A stretch of DNA of 64,000 nt. Source: a bacterium. Lineage in GTDB: Bacteria > Margulisbacteria > Marinamargulisbacteria > UBA817 > JABISL01. Made by a program: the position numbers and the translations under genes. The notes under the pieces are model-generated. The model saw nothing but the letters and a program-made list of their open reading frames with translations. It was not told the origin of the DNA and did no database searches. The stretch is from contig JABISL010000045.1 of the NCBI GenBank assembly GCA_018700055.1, positions 1-64,000 of the forward strand, written 5' to 3'. Shown here one piece after another: positions 18,084 through 25,676 of this stretch. Within the stretch, counting starts at the first letter, position 1, and each line of letters starts with the position of its first letter.

Positions 18084-18158
18084 GTGCGCCGAGCAAGGCT
18101 CGAACTTGCGACACACGATTTCGAAGACCGTTGCTCTATCCAACTGAGCTACCGGCGC
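18082..18158 (-). tRNA. tRNA-Arg(TCG), CCA encoded
   Basis: The cloverleaf is complete on the minus strand. The acceptor stem is GCGCCGG with TCGGCGC (one G-U), the D arm is GCTCAGTTGGATAGAGC, and the anticodon arm is ACGGT-CTTCGAA-ATCGT with anticodon TCG (reads CGA). The T arm is GCAAG-TTCGAGC-CTTGC. Discriminator A and CCA are encoded. A TACAAT -10-like box followed by TTCTAC lies about 20 bp upstream, nearly identical to the one before tRNA-Gly. Confidence 0.93.
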
Positions 18159-18200
18159 ACTTAAGGATGTAGAAATTGTAGCAAACTGTAACGATTTAAT

Positions 18201-18932
18201 CTACGACATTGCTAATAACGCATTAGCGTGGCGAAGGGATTCAAACGTCCCTGCATCTGTCCACCAATCTTTGAACATATCGTATTCACACTGACCTTTT
18301 TCTATATAAAAATTATTTACATCAGTGATTTCCATTTCCCCGCGCTCAGAAGGAGAACACTGATTAACAAAATCAAAGACCTGGCCATCATACATATAGA
18401 TGCCCGTAACAGCGTAATTGGAATCCGGATCAGATGGTTTTTCAGTCACCTTCGTAATCTGTTTTCCATCTAACGTAGGGACCCCAAACCGCTGTGGATC
18501 GGGCACTTCTTTAAGTAATAATCGAGCACCCTTTTCTTGTTTCAAGAATGCATCAAAGGACGTCTGAAGTGAGTCCGCAAAAACGTTATCACCCAAAATA
18601 ACAATAGATCGTTCACCGCCTACAAAATGCTCTGCCAACGATAAGGCCTGAGCAATCCCACCCGCTTCATCTTGAACCTTATAGGTAAATTGACAGCCAA
18701 AGTCTTTTCCTGACCCTAACAACTGAACAACATCACCCATATGCTCAACACCAGTCACAATTAGAATATTCTTTATTCCAATTTCAATTAATTTTTCTAC
18801 TGGATGAAAAATCATTGGCTTATTGCCTACTGGTAACAAATGCTTATTAGTAACCTTTGTCAGTGGAAACAAACGAGACCCTGTTCCGCCAGCTAATATA
18901 ATTCCTTTTACATTATGTTGTTTTGCAGTCAT
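18201..18932 (-). CDS. rmlA: Sugar-nucleotide (dTDP-glucose type) nucleotidyltransferase
   Basis: A 243-residue nucleotidyltransferase that joins a sugar 1-phosphate to an NTP, probably dTTP. The N-terminal signature is GIILAGGTGSRLFPLTKVTN followed by KHLLPVGNKPMI; further conserved parts are VILGDNVF and TEKPSDPDSNYAVTGIYMYD. It is shorter than classical RmlA (about 290) because the C-terminal helical extension is missing, as in a known compact group usually paired with an RmlB. Here it overlaps rmlB by 4 bp (ATGA at 18929-18932), which fixes the start and the partnership. No rmlC or rmlD is nearby, so the end sugar is unknown. Confidence 0.85.
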   Translation of the reverse strand: MTAKQHNVKGIILAGGTGSRLFPLTKVTNKHLLPVGNKPMIFHPVEKLIEIGIKNILIVTGVEHMGDVVQLLGSGKDFGCQFTYKVQDEAGGIAQALSLAEHFVGGERSIVILGDNVFADSLQTSFDAFLKQEKGARLLLKEVPDPQRFGVPTLDGKQITKVTEKPSDPDSNYAVTGIYMYDGQVFDFVNQCSPSERGEMEITDVNNFYIEKGQCEYDMFKDWWTDAGTFESLRHANALLAMS

Positions 18933-19948
18933 TTTTTCTCTCCGTATTGATCCTGGTAATAATCCATATAGGCGCCAGATCGAACTGAGTCGGTCCATTC
19001 AGGATGATCGACGTACCACTTCACCGTATTTTCCAATCCTTTTTCAAATGTCATTTGTGGCTGCCATCCCGTTTCTCTAGTCAATTTATCGTGATTCATC
19101 GCATAGCGAAAATCATGTCCCAAACGATCCGTTACGTATTCAATCAATGTCTCAGGTTTATCTAAGATCTTAAGAATGGATTTCACAACATCAATATTAG
19201 GCATCTCAGCATCGCCACCAATATTATAGGCCTCGCCTACTCGACCCTTTCGCGCAATCGTTTCAACAGCCTTACAATGATCAGTGACATGAATCCAATC
19301 GCGAACATTATCCCCTTTGCCATACACTGGAAGGGCTTTGTTCTCTTGTGCGTTACATACCATCAATGGAATTAATTTTTCTGGAAACTGAAATGGACCA
19401 TAATTGTTAGAACACCTCGTAATAATCCCAGGGAACCCATAGGTCTCTACATAAGATCTAACTAATAAATCAGACCCTGCCTTAGACGCAGAGTAAGGAC
19501 TATTTGGCTCAATCTGATGAGCTTCTGTAAAAGGCGGCGCATCCATACTAAGAGTGCCATAAACCTCATCAGTCGACACATGAACAAAACGATCAACTTC
19601 ATAATTACGAGACAAGTCTAATAAATTTTGAGTACCTAGAACGTTAGTCTCAATAAAAGCCGTACTGTCCAAAATACTCCGATCAACATGAGACTCCGCC
19701 GCAAAGTGAATGACACAATCAAATTGTCGAGATCGAAATACAGACTCCAGCTCATCACGCTTCCGAATATCACATTTATGAAAATGGTATCGAGGGGACT
19801 TTACTGATTTAAGATTCTCCAAGTTCCCGGCATAAGTAAGACAATCCACATTATGAATTTCAATACCATCACCATACTTCTCTAAAAGCGTAAGAATAAA
19901 GTTGGCGCCAATAAATCCTGCACCACCGGTTACCAAATATTTTTTCAT
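18929..19948 (-). CDS. rmlB: dTDP-glucose 4,6-dehydratase
   Basis: A 339-residue extended short-chain dehydrogenase. The NAD motif is VTGGAGFIGANFILTLL (residues 5-21); the active-site Thr-Asp-Glu is in HVSTDEVYG; the YxxxK pair is in PNSPYSASKAGSDLLV; and the substrate region is CSNNYGPFQFPEKLIPLM. This is diagnostic of RmlB, which makes dTDP-4-keto-6-deoxyglucose for O-antigen, glycoprotein or capsule deoxysugars. It is the first of a two-gene operon with the nucleotidyltransferase and follows the DUF502 gene by 6 bp. Confidence 0.93.
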   Translation of the reverse strand: MKKYLVTGGAGFIGANFILTLLEKYGDGIEIHNVDCLTYAGNLENLKSVKSPRYHFHKCDIRKRDELESVFRSRQFDCVIHFAAESHVDRSILDSTAFIETNVLGTQNLLDLSRNYEVDRFVHVSTDEVYGTLSMDAPPFTEAHQIEPNSPYSASKAGSDLLVRSYVETYGFPGIITRCSNNYGPFQFPEKLIPLMVCNAQENKALPVYGKGDNVRDWIHVTDHCKAVETIARKGRVGEAYNIGGDAEMPNIDVVKSILKILDKPETLIEYVTDRLGHDFRYAMNHDKLTRETGWQPQMTFEKGLENTVKWYVDHPEWTDSVRSGAYMDYYQDQYGEKK

Positions 19949-19954
19949 TGATCG

Positions 19955-20563
19955 TTAGCCCTTTTGTTTTTGTGATAGAACGCCTGCAGACATCAAAAGT
20001 TTAACACTTTCTTCCACAGTTACATCCAATTTTACCACGTCTTCTTTAGGAACATACAAAAAGTAACCTGAGGTTGGATTGGGTGTCGTCGGCACAAAAA
20101 CAGCCACTTTTCCTGCTGACATATCCTTCCCATCTACAGACATCAATGGGGATGGATGCTCTTGAGTTACAAAAGCCAAAGCCCATGTCCCTTCTCGAGG
20201 GTACTGAATCATCACAGCTTGCATCATCTTATCTTGAAAACTAACTGCATCAATCACCTGTTTAAAAGAGTTATATATCAGATTAACCACGGGGATTCGT
20301 TTAATAATCCCTTCCATATATCCGATAACCGTTCGCCCAACTAAATGACGCGTCAACAATCCAATAAATGTAATGCTAACCATAGTAAGAACGAAACTAA
20401 ATATTAATGGTATTTTTTTTCCAAATACTGCGCTTATCGGTCCTGAAAGGAGGTCAATTGAAAAATAGACCAACCAAAATGTCGCTATGATAGGAAGCAA
20501 TACCACTAGACCATATAAAAAATTAGTCCTTATCCCCGGTTTCTTAGTCGATTTATCACTCAT
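19955..20563 (-). CDS. DUF502 family membrane protein
   Basis: A 202-residue protein with two N-terminal transmembrane segments (FLYGLVVLLPIIATFWLVYF and IPLIFSFVLTMVSITFIGLL). A conserved DUF502 core follows: RIPVVNLIYNSFKQVIDAV, then ALAFVTQEHPSP and VFVPTTPNPTSGYFLYVPKE. The family is common in Gram-negative bacteria and chloroplast-related lineages; its function is not established. It has a proper leader: a TATACT box near 20598-20603 and GGAGAG 9-11 nt before the ATG. It probably heads the operon with rmlB and rmlA. Confidence 0.85.
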   Translation of the reverse strand: MSDKSTKKPGIRTNFLYGLVVLLPIIATFWLVYFSIDLLSGPISAVFGKKIPLIFSFVLTMVSITFIGLLTRHLVGRTVIGYMEGIIKRIPVVNLIYNSFKQVIDAVSFQDKMMQAVMIQYPREGTWALAFVTQEHPSPLMSVDGKDMSAGKVAVFVPTTPNPTSGYFLYVPKEDVVKLDVTVEESVKLLMSAGVLSQKQKG

Positions 20564-20617
20564 TATCTGTCACTCTCCGTTTGTTTTTTCACGAGTTAGT
20601 ATACCCCTTTTCAAACC

Positions 20618-20980
20618 TTACAACCACTCGATCACTCCCCATTCTAACGATGTCTGGGTACGTAGAATTTGTTGGCGATAAGTTGTTATTACAGACGGTC
20701 TAGATGACACTATTCCCGAAGAATACAAATACGTATCCGTTCGCCACACTCGTATACGTAGCCCCTCTACGACGGAAATCTCTACAGGAATATCGATGGA
20801 TTGGATATGATCTCTTCCCCACTGTAGTCCTTGAATCGCAGATATCCTAGATTGATAGTGAGTTTGTTTTAGCTGAATTGATTTACTTAAAATAACCCCT
20901 CCTTGAACGCAGCCCCAACCCAAGGCTAAAACAGCTGAGAGCCCAACTATAATTGGCACCAACACCATCCCTCTAGTCAC
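20618..20980 (-). CDS. Minor pseudopilin-like protein (PilX/GspK-like N-terminus)
   Basis: A 120-residue protein starting MTRG-MVLVPIIVGLSAVLAL. This is a short basic leader ending in Gly, followed by a 20-residue hydrophobic helix, as in type IV prepilins. The usual Glu at +5 is replaced by Pro, as happens in GspK-like tip pseudopilins. The rest is probably a small soluble domain. It is the last gene of a five-gene cluster including the prepilin peptidase, and overlaps the previous gene by 8 bp. A role at the tip of a pilus or pseudopilus is inferred. Confidence 0.6.
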   Translation of the reverse strand: MTRGMVLVPIIVGLSAVLALGWGCVQGGVILSKSIQLKQTHYQSRISAIQGLQWGRDHIQSIDIPVEISVVEGLRIRVWRTDTYLYSSGIVSSRPSVITTYRQQILRTQTSLEWGVIEWL

Positions 20981-21401
20981 GATTGGGCGTCCATATCAAA
21001 CGCTTGCTCTCACCTGTCGATGATCTCGTAATAACTTCTAAATAATCTGAAACGCCACTATCGATATCAATACTTACGATCTCATAAAATCGGTTTAGGG
21101 TGATCGTCTGCCTACCATGACGGTACTTTAGCCGTCCCTTATCCAATTTAATGGCGTCCCAGTCACCATCAATACGAAATCGCCAATAAGACCCATCGAG
21201 TCTCTCTATAATCGTTACAGCCCCCATCACCCTATCTAGAATTGCATCTGCGGTTAACCGTTCCATTTGAGAATAATACGAATCAATTTGAGCCGACAAT
21301 TGACCAATCCCCTGAATACTAATTGTCATTATGACTGGTAATATCAACGCGATTAAGCCCATGCCCAAAACCCAGGAAAGCAACCCGTATCCAGACCTAA
21401 T
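20973..21401 (-). CDS. Minor pseudopilin-like protein, possible ATT start
   Basis: From the internal TTG (21383) the frame gives 136 residues, but that start would begin inside the hydrophobic helix. Extending to an in-frame ATT at 21401 gives the leader-like [M]RSGYG-LLSWVLGMGLIALILPV, a typical short leader ending in Gly. The ATT overlaps the stop of the upstream gene as ATTAG, and GGAG lies 9 nt upstream. Residue +5 is Trp, not Glu. The C-terminal half (YWRFRIDGDWDAIKL ... TITLNRFYEIVSI) is beta-rich. If the ATT is not used, a TTG start would leave no leader. Confidence 0.55.
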   Translation of the reverse strand: MRSGYGLLSWVLGMGLIALILPVIMTISIQGIGQLSAQIDSYYSQMERLTADAILDRVMGAVTIIERLDGSYWRFRIDGDWDAIKLDKGRLKYRHGRQTITLNRFYEIVSIDIDSGVSDYLEVITRSSTGESKRLIWTPNRD

Positions 21402-21717
21402 CTCGCATTACTCCATACCAGTAATGACCATCACGAATACGATATGTAAAAACACCTTGCGTAGGGGTATTCATCTGAAACTTAGATAATGGCACCTCTC
21501 CAACAAGAATATATTTCAACACATCGCCATATGCCGTTTCAACTTGAGTCAAATGATGAGTAACCTGACCAGTAAAAAACGAACTCTGTAACACCATCAG
21601 AATAAAAAGTGGCGCTAACACCCCTATCACGACCAAAGTAACCACCCATTCCATTAACAATGACATCCATTTAGAGTAGATCAAACAATCATTAACGTCA
21701 ACTAAATCTAAAGGCAA
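21397..21717 (-). CDS. Minor pseudopilin-like protein
   Basis: A 106-codon frame whose hydrophobic segment MSLLMEWVVTLVVIGVLAPL has the prepilin pattern with Glu at +5 if cleavage is after the Met. There is no Gly at -1, so processing is uncertain. Possible starts are TTG 21717 (3 nt after the previous stop), TTG 21684 (leader IYSKWM) or ATG 21666. After the helix comes a short soluble part (VTHHLTQVETAYGDVLKYIL ... YRIRDGHYWYGVMRD). The position between two other pseudopilin genes supports the call; subtype not assigned. Confidence 0.5.
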   Translation of the reverse strand: MPLDLVDVNDCLIYSKWMSLLMEWVVTLVVIGVLAPLFILMVLQSSFFTGQVTHHLTQVETAYGDVLKYILVGEVPLSKFQMNTPTQGVFTYRIRDGHYWYGVMRD

Positions 21718-21720
21718 ATA

Positions 21721-22167
21721 TTATCTTACGTACTTGATATTAATCCCACTCATTCCAATCCCCACCGATGCCGATCTTTCGATACCCCCAATAAAAATAA
21801 AAACTGACCCGGCACGCTTAGCAGTTCCCGAAGGTTTAAAACCTAACTCCCGTGACATACGAATGCCAACATCGTATGAGATTGGCAATAAGGACCTCTG
21901 AACAATATCTTCCGATTGAACCAGTTCAAAATAAGGGGAGTTGAAGCGACAAACCACATCCTCCCCACTAGTTATGGCTACTAGTCGTGAATAATGAAGC
22001 AACATTCCCAAATGAAACACATAGCTCTTTTGCTGAGCCAATCCCATCAAGCGGTACCCCATCCATCCACCTGTAGCCAATACAGCACTAATAAATAGAA
22101 CGACAATCCACTCTACCAGAACAAATCCCTTTTTACATTGAATTGAGCCTATAACCAGCCCTGCCAC
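21721..22167 (-). CDS. Pseudopilin (GspH/FimT-like)
   Basis: The clearest pseudopilin of the cluster: QCKKG-FVLVEWIVVLFISAVLATGG has basic residues, Gly at -1, and a hydrophobic helix with Glu at +5. About 140 residues in all, with a beta-rich C-terminal region (VVCRFNSPYFELVQSEDIV; SGTAKRAGSVFIFIGG) like GspH/FimT. The open frame reaches 22251 inside the peptidase gene. Plausible starts are GTG 22167 or, giving an ideal seven-residue leader, ATT 22143, which lies 5 nt after the peptidase stop. I list the GTG. Confidence 0.65.
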   Translation of the reverse strand: MAGLVIGSIQCKKGFVLVEWIVVLFISAVLATGGWMGYRLMGLAQQKSYVFHLGMLLHYSRLVAITSGEDVVCRFNSPYFELVQSEDIVQRSLLPISYDVGIRMSRELGFKPSGTAKRAGSVFIFIGGIERSASVGIGMSGINIKYVR

Positions 22168-22598
22168 TTCATTATTGGAAAAGCCAATCCATGACCTAGA
22201 GTTAAAAAGGGAACTAAAGGAATCGTAGCCCGACGATCTAGTCGTCCCCAAATCAGCAATAAACCAACACTAAGCCCCGCGATAACAATTCCTATATATA
22301 CTGAGACCAATGCGACTTGTCCGCCCCATACCAAAACAAACGCAGATGATATCAACCCATCAGCCCCACCCAACACTTCTTTTGAAATCATCCGCCGCCC
22401 CAACTGGTTCGAGATAAGAACTACAACTATAGGAAAGACCGCCAAGATTAAGTCATCGTAACGCGCCTGGCACAACGCAAAAACAACCCCGGCACCAATC
22501 AAAGCACCGGAAAACATATACGGAACGACTTGAGACTTTAGATCAGTAACACAACAGGCCAGCAATCCCCCCCAATAAAACAGGCTAAATAGAGTCAA
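22149..22598 (-). CDS. Prepilin peptidase, catalytic domain only (A24A)
   Basis: A 149-residue polytopic membrane protein with both aspartate signatures of type IV prepilin peptidases: DLKSQVVPYMFSG (D-x6-P) and the GGADGLISS variant of GxGDxK. Classical PilD/GspO enzymes add an N-terminal cytoplasmic methyltransferase-like domain with zinc cysteines (total about 260 residues); here it is missing, so it may cleave but not methylate. It is encoded immediately upstream of four pseudopilin-like genes and overlaps folD by 14 bp. It probably processes those four proteins for a type II/IV system whose ATPase is elsewhere. Confidence 0.75.
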   Translation of the reverse strand: MTLFSLFYWGGLLACCVTDLKSQVVPYMFSGALIGAGVVFALCQARYDDLILAVFPIVVVLISNQLGRRMISKEVLGGADGLISSAFVLVWGGQVALVSVYIGIVIAGLSVGLLLIWGRLDRRATIPLVPFLTLGHGLAFPIMKWQGWL

Positions 22599-23484
22599 GC
22601 GGGGCTTGATGCTCCTTAAAGGCAGTCACTGTGTTCTTCATTAACATAGCAATAGTCATTGGTCCGACACCGCCGGGAACAGGAGTAATCGCTGATGCAA
22701 CGGATGACACTTCATCATAAGCAACATCACCCACTAACTTGGATCCTTTTTCCGTCTCAGGGGCATCCACTCTGTTGATACCTACATCAACAACAACCGC
22801 TCCCTCTTTGACCATAGATGCCGTTACATATTCTGGAATCCCAATTGCGGCGACCAAAATATCTGCCTGCTTTGTAATTGATTCTAAGTTTTGAGTTCGA
22901 GAATGACATATAGTAACCGTGGCATTCGCACCCGATTCTTTTTGAACCATCATTGCGGCTAAGGGTTTGCCCACAATATTGCTTCGGCCCAAAATCACAA
23001 CATGCTTACCTGCCGGGTCTATATCATAAAACTTAAGTATTTCCATAACCCCATAAGGCGTACATGACTTAAATGTTCGTTGCCCTTGTAAAAGCTTACC
23101 TACATTCTGAGGATGAAACCCATCAACGTCTTTTTCTGGAGAAATCGTATTCAACATCTTGTCTTCATCCATGTGAGACGGCAATGGCAGTTGAAGCAAA
23201 ATACCATCAACAGCGTCATCTGCATTTAACCCGTTCAACAATGCAACCAATTCATCTTCCGTCGCATCTTGAGACAATATATGTTCAAACGACTCTATTC
23301 CCAAGTCAGCACAGGTTTTTTTCTTCATCCCTACATAGACTTTTGACGCGGGGTTCTCCCCTACAAGAATTACGGCTAAACCCGGTTTTCTACCTGTAAA
23401 TGTATCAATTTCAGTTTTCAGTTCGGCACGAATTGAGGCAGAAACCTCTTTTCCTAATAATTGTTTTGTCATTGTTGTTTCCAT
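22585..23484 (-). CDS. folD: Methylenetetrahydrofolate dehydrogenase/cyclohydrolase
   Basis: A 299-residue cytoplasmic bifunctional enzyme interconverting 5,10-methylene- and 10-formyl-tetrahydrofolate. Signatures: VGENPASKVYVGMKKKTCAD (YxxxK substrate and proton-transfer site), LLQLPLPSHMDEDK, DVDGFHPQNVGKL, and GRSNIVGKPLAAMMV plus TPVPGGVGPMTIAMLM for NADP binding. It is full length. The ATGs at 23484 and 23472 are both possible; neither has a good ribosome site. It sits 15 bp downstream of the dUTPase and overlaps the prepilin peptidase, so the pseudopilin genes may ride on a housekeeping promoter. Confidence 0.95.
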   Translation of the reverse strand: METTMTKQLLGKEVSASIRAELKTEIDTFTGRKPGLAVILVGENPASKVYVGMKKKTCADLGIESFEHILSQDATEDELVALLNGLNADDAVDGILLQLPLPSHMDEDKMLNTISPEKDVDGFHPQNVGKLLQGQRTFKSCTPYGVMEILKFYDIDPAGKHVVILGRSNIVGKPLAAMMVQKESGANATVTICHSRTQNLESITKQADILVAAIGIPEYVTASMVKEGAVVVDVGINRVDAPETEKGSKLVGDVAYDEVSSVASAITPVPGGVGPMTIAMLMKNTVTAFKEHQAPLDSI

Positions 23485-23499
23485 AATCAGTCAGAGAGA

Positions 23500-23907
23500 C
23501 TATTTGTTAAGAACGTGAGTCACGTTATCTTCGACGCCATCCACTTCCTTTTGATAAGTCCCTTCTTTGTACCCTTCATTCTGACGCTTGTGGTTAAGGT
23601 CATTTTTCTTAAAATAGAGATCTAAAACCTCTTTTGCATCCATATCAGCAACCGTACACATAGACACCCAGAAATGAAGCATATCTACCAACTCGATCTT
23701 GATGTTGTCCCAATCTTCATCCATTTTCTTCCACCATTTCCAACTCAAGCTATCTACAGCTTCAGCACCTTCTTGTTGCATGGCTAAATAGAAATTAAGA
23801 AACCACTTACGCTTTTCTTCCGAATCCGTCTTAATCGTTTCATATAACGAATCATTAATCTTCTTATTCAACTCTATTTGCTTATCAAAAACGGCTTGTA
23901 AATCCAT
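23500..23907 (-). CDS. Dimeric all-alpha dUTP diphosphatase
   Basis: A 135-residue all-helical NTP pyrophosphatase of the MazG-like dUTPase-2 group, which removes dUTP and provides dUMP. The metal-binding pattern is present: an E-rich helix QQEGAEAVDSLSWKWWKK and ELVDMLHFWVSM (ExxD), followed by KKNDLNHKRQNEGY with the Lys/Asn substrate contacts. The family is unrelated to trimeric Dut. GGGAG lies 6 nt before the ATG. It is the first gene of the folD-pseudopilin operon and diverges from the transposase region. Confidence 0.8.
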   Translation of the reverse strand: MDLQAVFDKQIELNKKINDSLYETIKTDSEEKRKWFLNFYLAMQQEGAEAVDSLSWKWWKKMDEDWDNIKIELVDMLHFWVSMCTVADMDAKEVLDLYFKKNDLNHKRQNEGYKEGTYQKEVDGVEDNVTHVLNK

Positions 23908-23960
23908 GGTTGGCTCCCTTATTTATCGAGTGTTACAAGAGTATCAAAGCCTCGCACGAT

Positions 23961-24016
23961 GGACAAGGCAAAGGTGCCAGGCACCCAAGGCAGAAAGGTG
24001 CCACCCTTGCCTCAAA
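23961..24016. repeat. GTGCC palindromes upstream of the RAYT-type transposase
   Basis: The palindrome GGTGCC-A-GGCACC (23973-23985) is followed by a second AAGGTGCC-ACCCTTGCCT arm, with AAAGGTGCC repeated directly (23971-23978 and 23995-24002). Palindromes of this GTGCC type commonly precede single-copy Y1 transposase genes and are probable recognition hairpins. They differ from the five two-hairpin elements elsewhere in the window. Confidence 0.5.
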
Positions 24017-24079
24017 AATAGATTTGTTAGTACGTCATATATTAATTTACAATCATATTATCTAACGTATAATAGATGT

Positions 24080-24700
24080 ATGAGCAGACCCAAACGAATT
24101 CAATACAAAGGTGCCCTTTACCACATTTTCAATCGAGGGAATGCGCGAAGGACAGTTTTTTTCTCAGAATCCCACTATGACAAACTCCTAGAGTTACTCT
24201 ACCTAGCCAAACTCAAATTCAATATTGAATGCCATGCTTACTGCTTCATGAAAAACCACTATCACTTAATGATAAGTACCCCAAATGGAAATATTACCCA
24301 AGCAATGCACTTCGTTGGGTCTCACTTAGGACGTGCCATCAATCAAGACTTGAATAGCGAGGGACCTCTCTTCAAAGGTCGTTTTCAATCTATCTTGGTC
24401 GACTCGGATACATACTTTCTCAGACTTAGCCGATATATCCATCTAAATCCCGTTAAAGCCAAATTAGTAAACCACCCCAAGGAGTATGTCTGGTCCAGCT
24501 TTAAATATTATGACGGAACGACACAAGCTCCCAGATGCTTAAGCAAAAAAAGAACATTATCGTATTTTAAAAACAGAAACGAATACAGTTCTTTCGTTGA
24601 AATGGGCATCGATGAAGAGCTAGACGCCTTCTACAGCAAAAAAAACATTTCAAAGATACTCGGCTCAGCTCAGTTCAAACAAAAAGCACTAACTATCTAA
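24080..24700 (+). CDS. REP-associated (IS200/RAYT-like) Y1 transposase
   Basis: A 206-residue HUH-family single-strand transposase. It has the RAYT start RPKRIQYKGALYHIFNRGN, the metal-binding H-x-H in MKNHYHLMI, the conserved GPLFKGRFQSILVDSDTYF, and RYIHLNPVKAKLVNHPKEY followed by WSSFKYY. Such proteins act on palindromic REP-type hairpins and are usually single-copy and domesticated. The start at 24080 is where homology begins; TATAAT lies 6 nt before it and TTTACA 16 bp further upstream, so the mRNA is probably leaderless. The 3' end overlaps the ROK gene by 8 bp in the convergent direction. Confidence 0.85.
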   Translation: MSRPKRIQYKGALYHIFNRGNARRTVFFSESHYDKLLELLYLAKLKFNIECHAYCFMKNHYHLMISTPNGNITQAMHFVGSHLGRAINQDLNSEGPLFKGRFQSILVDSDTYFLRLSRYIHLNPVKAKLVNHPKEYVWSSFKYYDGTTQAPRCLSKKRTLSYFKNRNEYSSFVEMGIDEELDAFYSKKNISKILGSAQFKQKALTI

Positions 24701-25676
24701 GGCTCTCTCGTAAGCGCATTAATCCAATGAATGGCGCTTCATCTGAATCAGGAAGTGGTACAACATGCACATCTTCTAAGTCGGATTCATCAAGACATAT
24801 TTGAATAGCCGTTTGTAGTGCTTCACCAAAATACCCCTTCGTACCCAAACTACCCCCCAACAAAAACGTGCGACATCCTTTTACCTTATCAATGTCGGTT
24901 AAAGGCCAATCATTTTGAGATAACGATTTAAATATATGCCCTTCCAAAATTAGTTGAATAAGGGACACAATATACGCCCCCATCCGACTAATATCATCAA
25001 TATGATGTAAAAACAGATCCCGACTATCACTCATTTGTTTGGCAGAATAGCCTGTAATCGTCTTAAATGCCCGACCAGAGATAAGGTCCTCGGCCTTTTG
25101 TTCAGATCCTTGCGAATCAGTCATCCGAACATCATATAGATGACCATCAGTAATAAATTGGAGACGTCCCTTAGAATCCACTTCGCAAAAGCCACCCCCC
25201 AATCCCGTTCCAGGTCCAATATAACCTACCGTTTGATCCAATACATAACCTGAAAGCGACTCATCTTGCAGACACTCAATAACCCCACCTGCCATTTGTG
25301 CCTCGGCATCATTCATTACTGTAAGTCTCGTATTCTTTGCAAACAATGGCGCCAAGAAAGAGATCAAATCCAATCCATCAAACTCACCCTGAACGATACT
25401 CATGTTGTTACATGACCCTGGCGAAATGACCCCGTCTATAATGCGACCCGGACAGGCGATTAAAACTTGTGAAATATGACACCCAGAAGGCACCTTAGAT
25501 TGCTTAGAAATATCATCAAGAATCGTCGAAAAAAGCTGATGCAACCCCTTTTTCCCTTTAATTGTTTCTCGAACTTTTCGAAAATAAAAGTCATCGGTTG
25601 AGGTCGCATTTGAAGGCAATACTCCATAAAACGTCTTGGTTCCACCCAGATCCACTAATAGCAAACCACTCATCAT
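24693..25676 (-). CDS. Glucokinase-like ROK/ASKHA sugar kinase
   Basis: A 327-residue kinase of the actin-like ATPase fold. The phosphate-1 motif is LLLVDLGGTKTFYGVL, a conserved MNDAEAQMAGG carries the catalytic Asp, the phosphate-2 region is VGYIGPGTGLGGGF, and the C-terminal adenosine motif is LLGGSLGTKGYF. The GPGTGLG form is typical of group A glucokinases. The ROK zinc motif CxCGxxGC is not present, so bacterial glucokinase is a better guess than ROK repressor or kinase. Its ATG overlaps the FAD-oxidase stop by 4 bp. The substrate is probably glucose or a relative; unproven. Confidence 0.7.
   Translation of the reverse strand: MMSGLLLVDLGGTKTFYGVLPSNATSTDDFYFRKVRETIKGKKGLHQLFSTILDDISKQSKVPSGCHISQVLIACPGRIIDGVISPGSCNNMSIVQGEFDGLDLISFLAPLFAKNTRLTVMNDAEAQMAGGVIECLQDESLSGYVLDQTVGYIGPGTGLGGGFCEVDSKGRLQFITDGHLYDVRMTDSQGSEQKAEDLISGRAFKTITGYSAKQMSDSRDLFLHHIDDISRMGAYIVSLIQLILEGHIFKSLSQNDWPLTDIDKVKGCRTFLLGGSLGTKGYFGEALQTAIQICLDESDLEDVHVVPLPDSDEAPFIGLMRLRESLR

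Noticed and set aside
17963-18172. Plus-strand frame encoding GAPSKARTCDTRFRRPLL
   Set aside because: This is the usual false translation across a minus-strand tRNA gene (tRNA-Arg).
24080-24700. Transposase as part of an intact insertion sequence
   Set aside because: No target duplication or terminal repeats can be seen on the right side, and the 3' end overlaps the kinase gene, which fits a domesticated single-copy RAYT gene.
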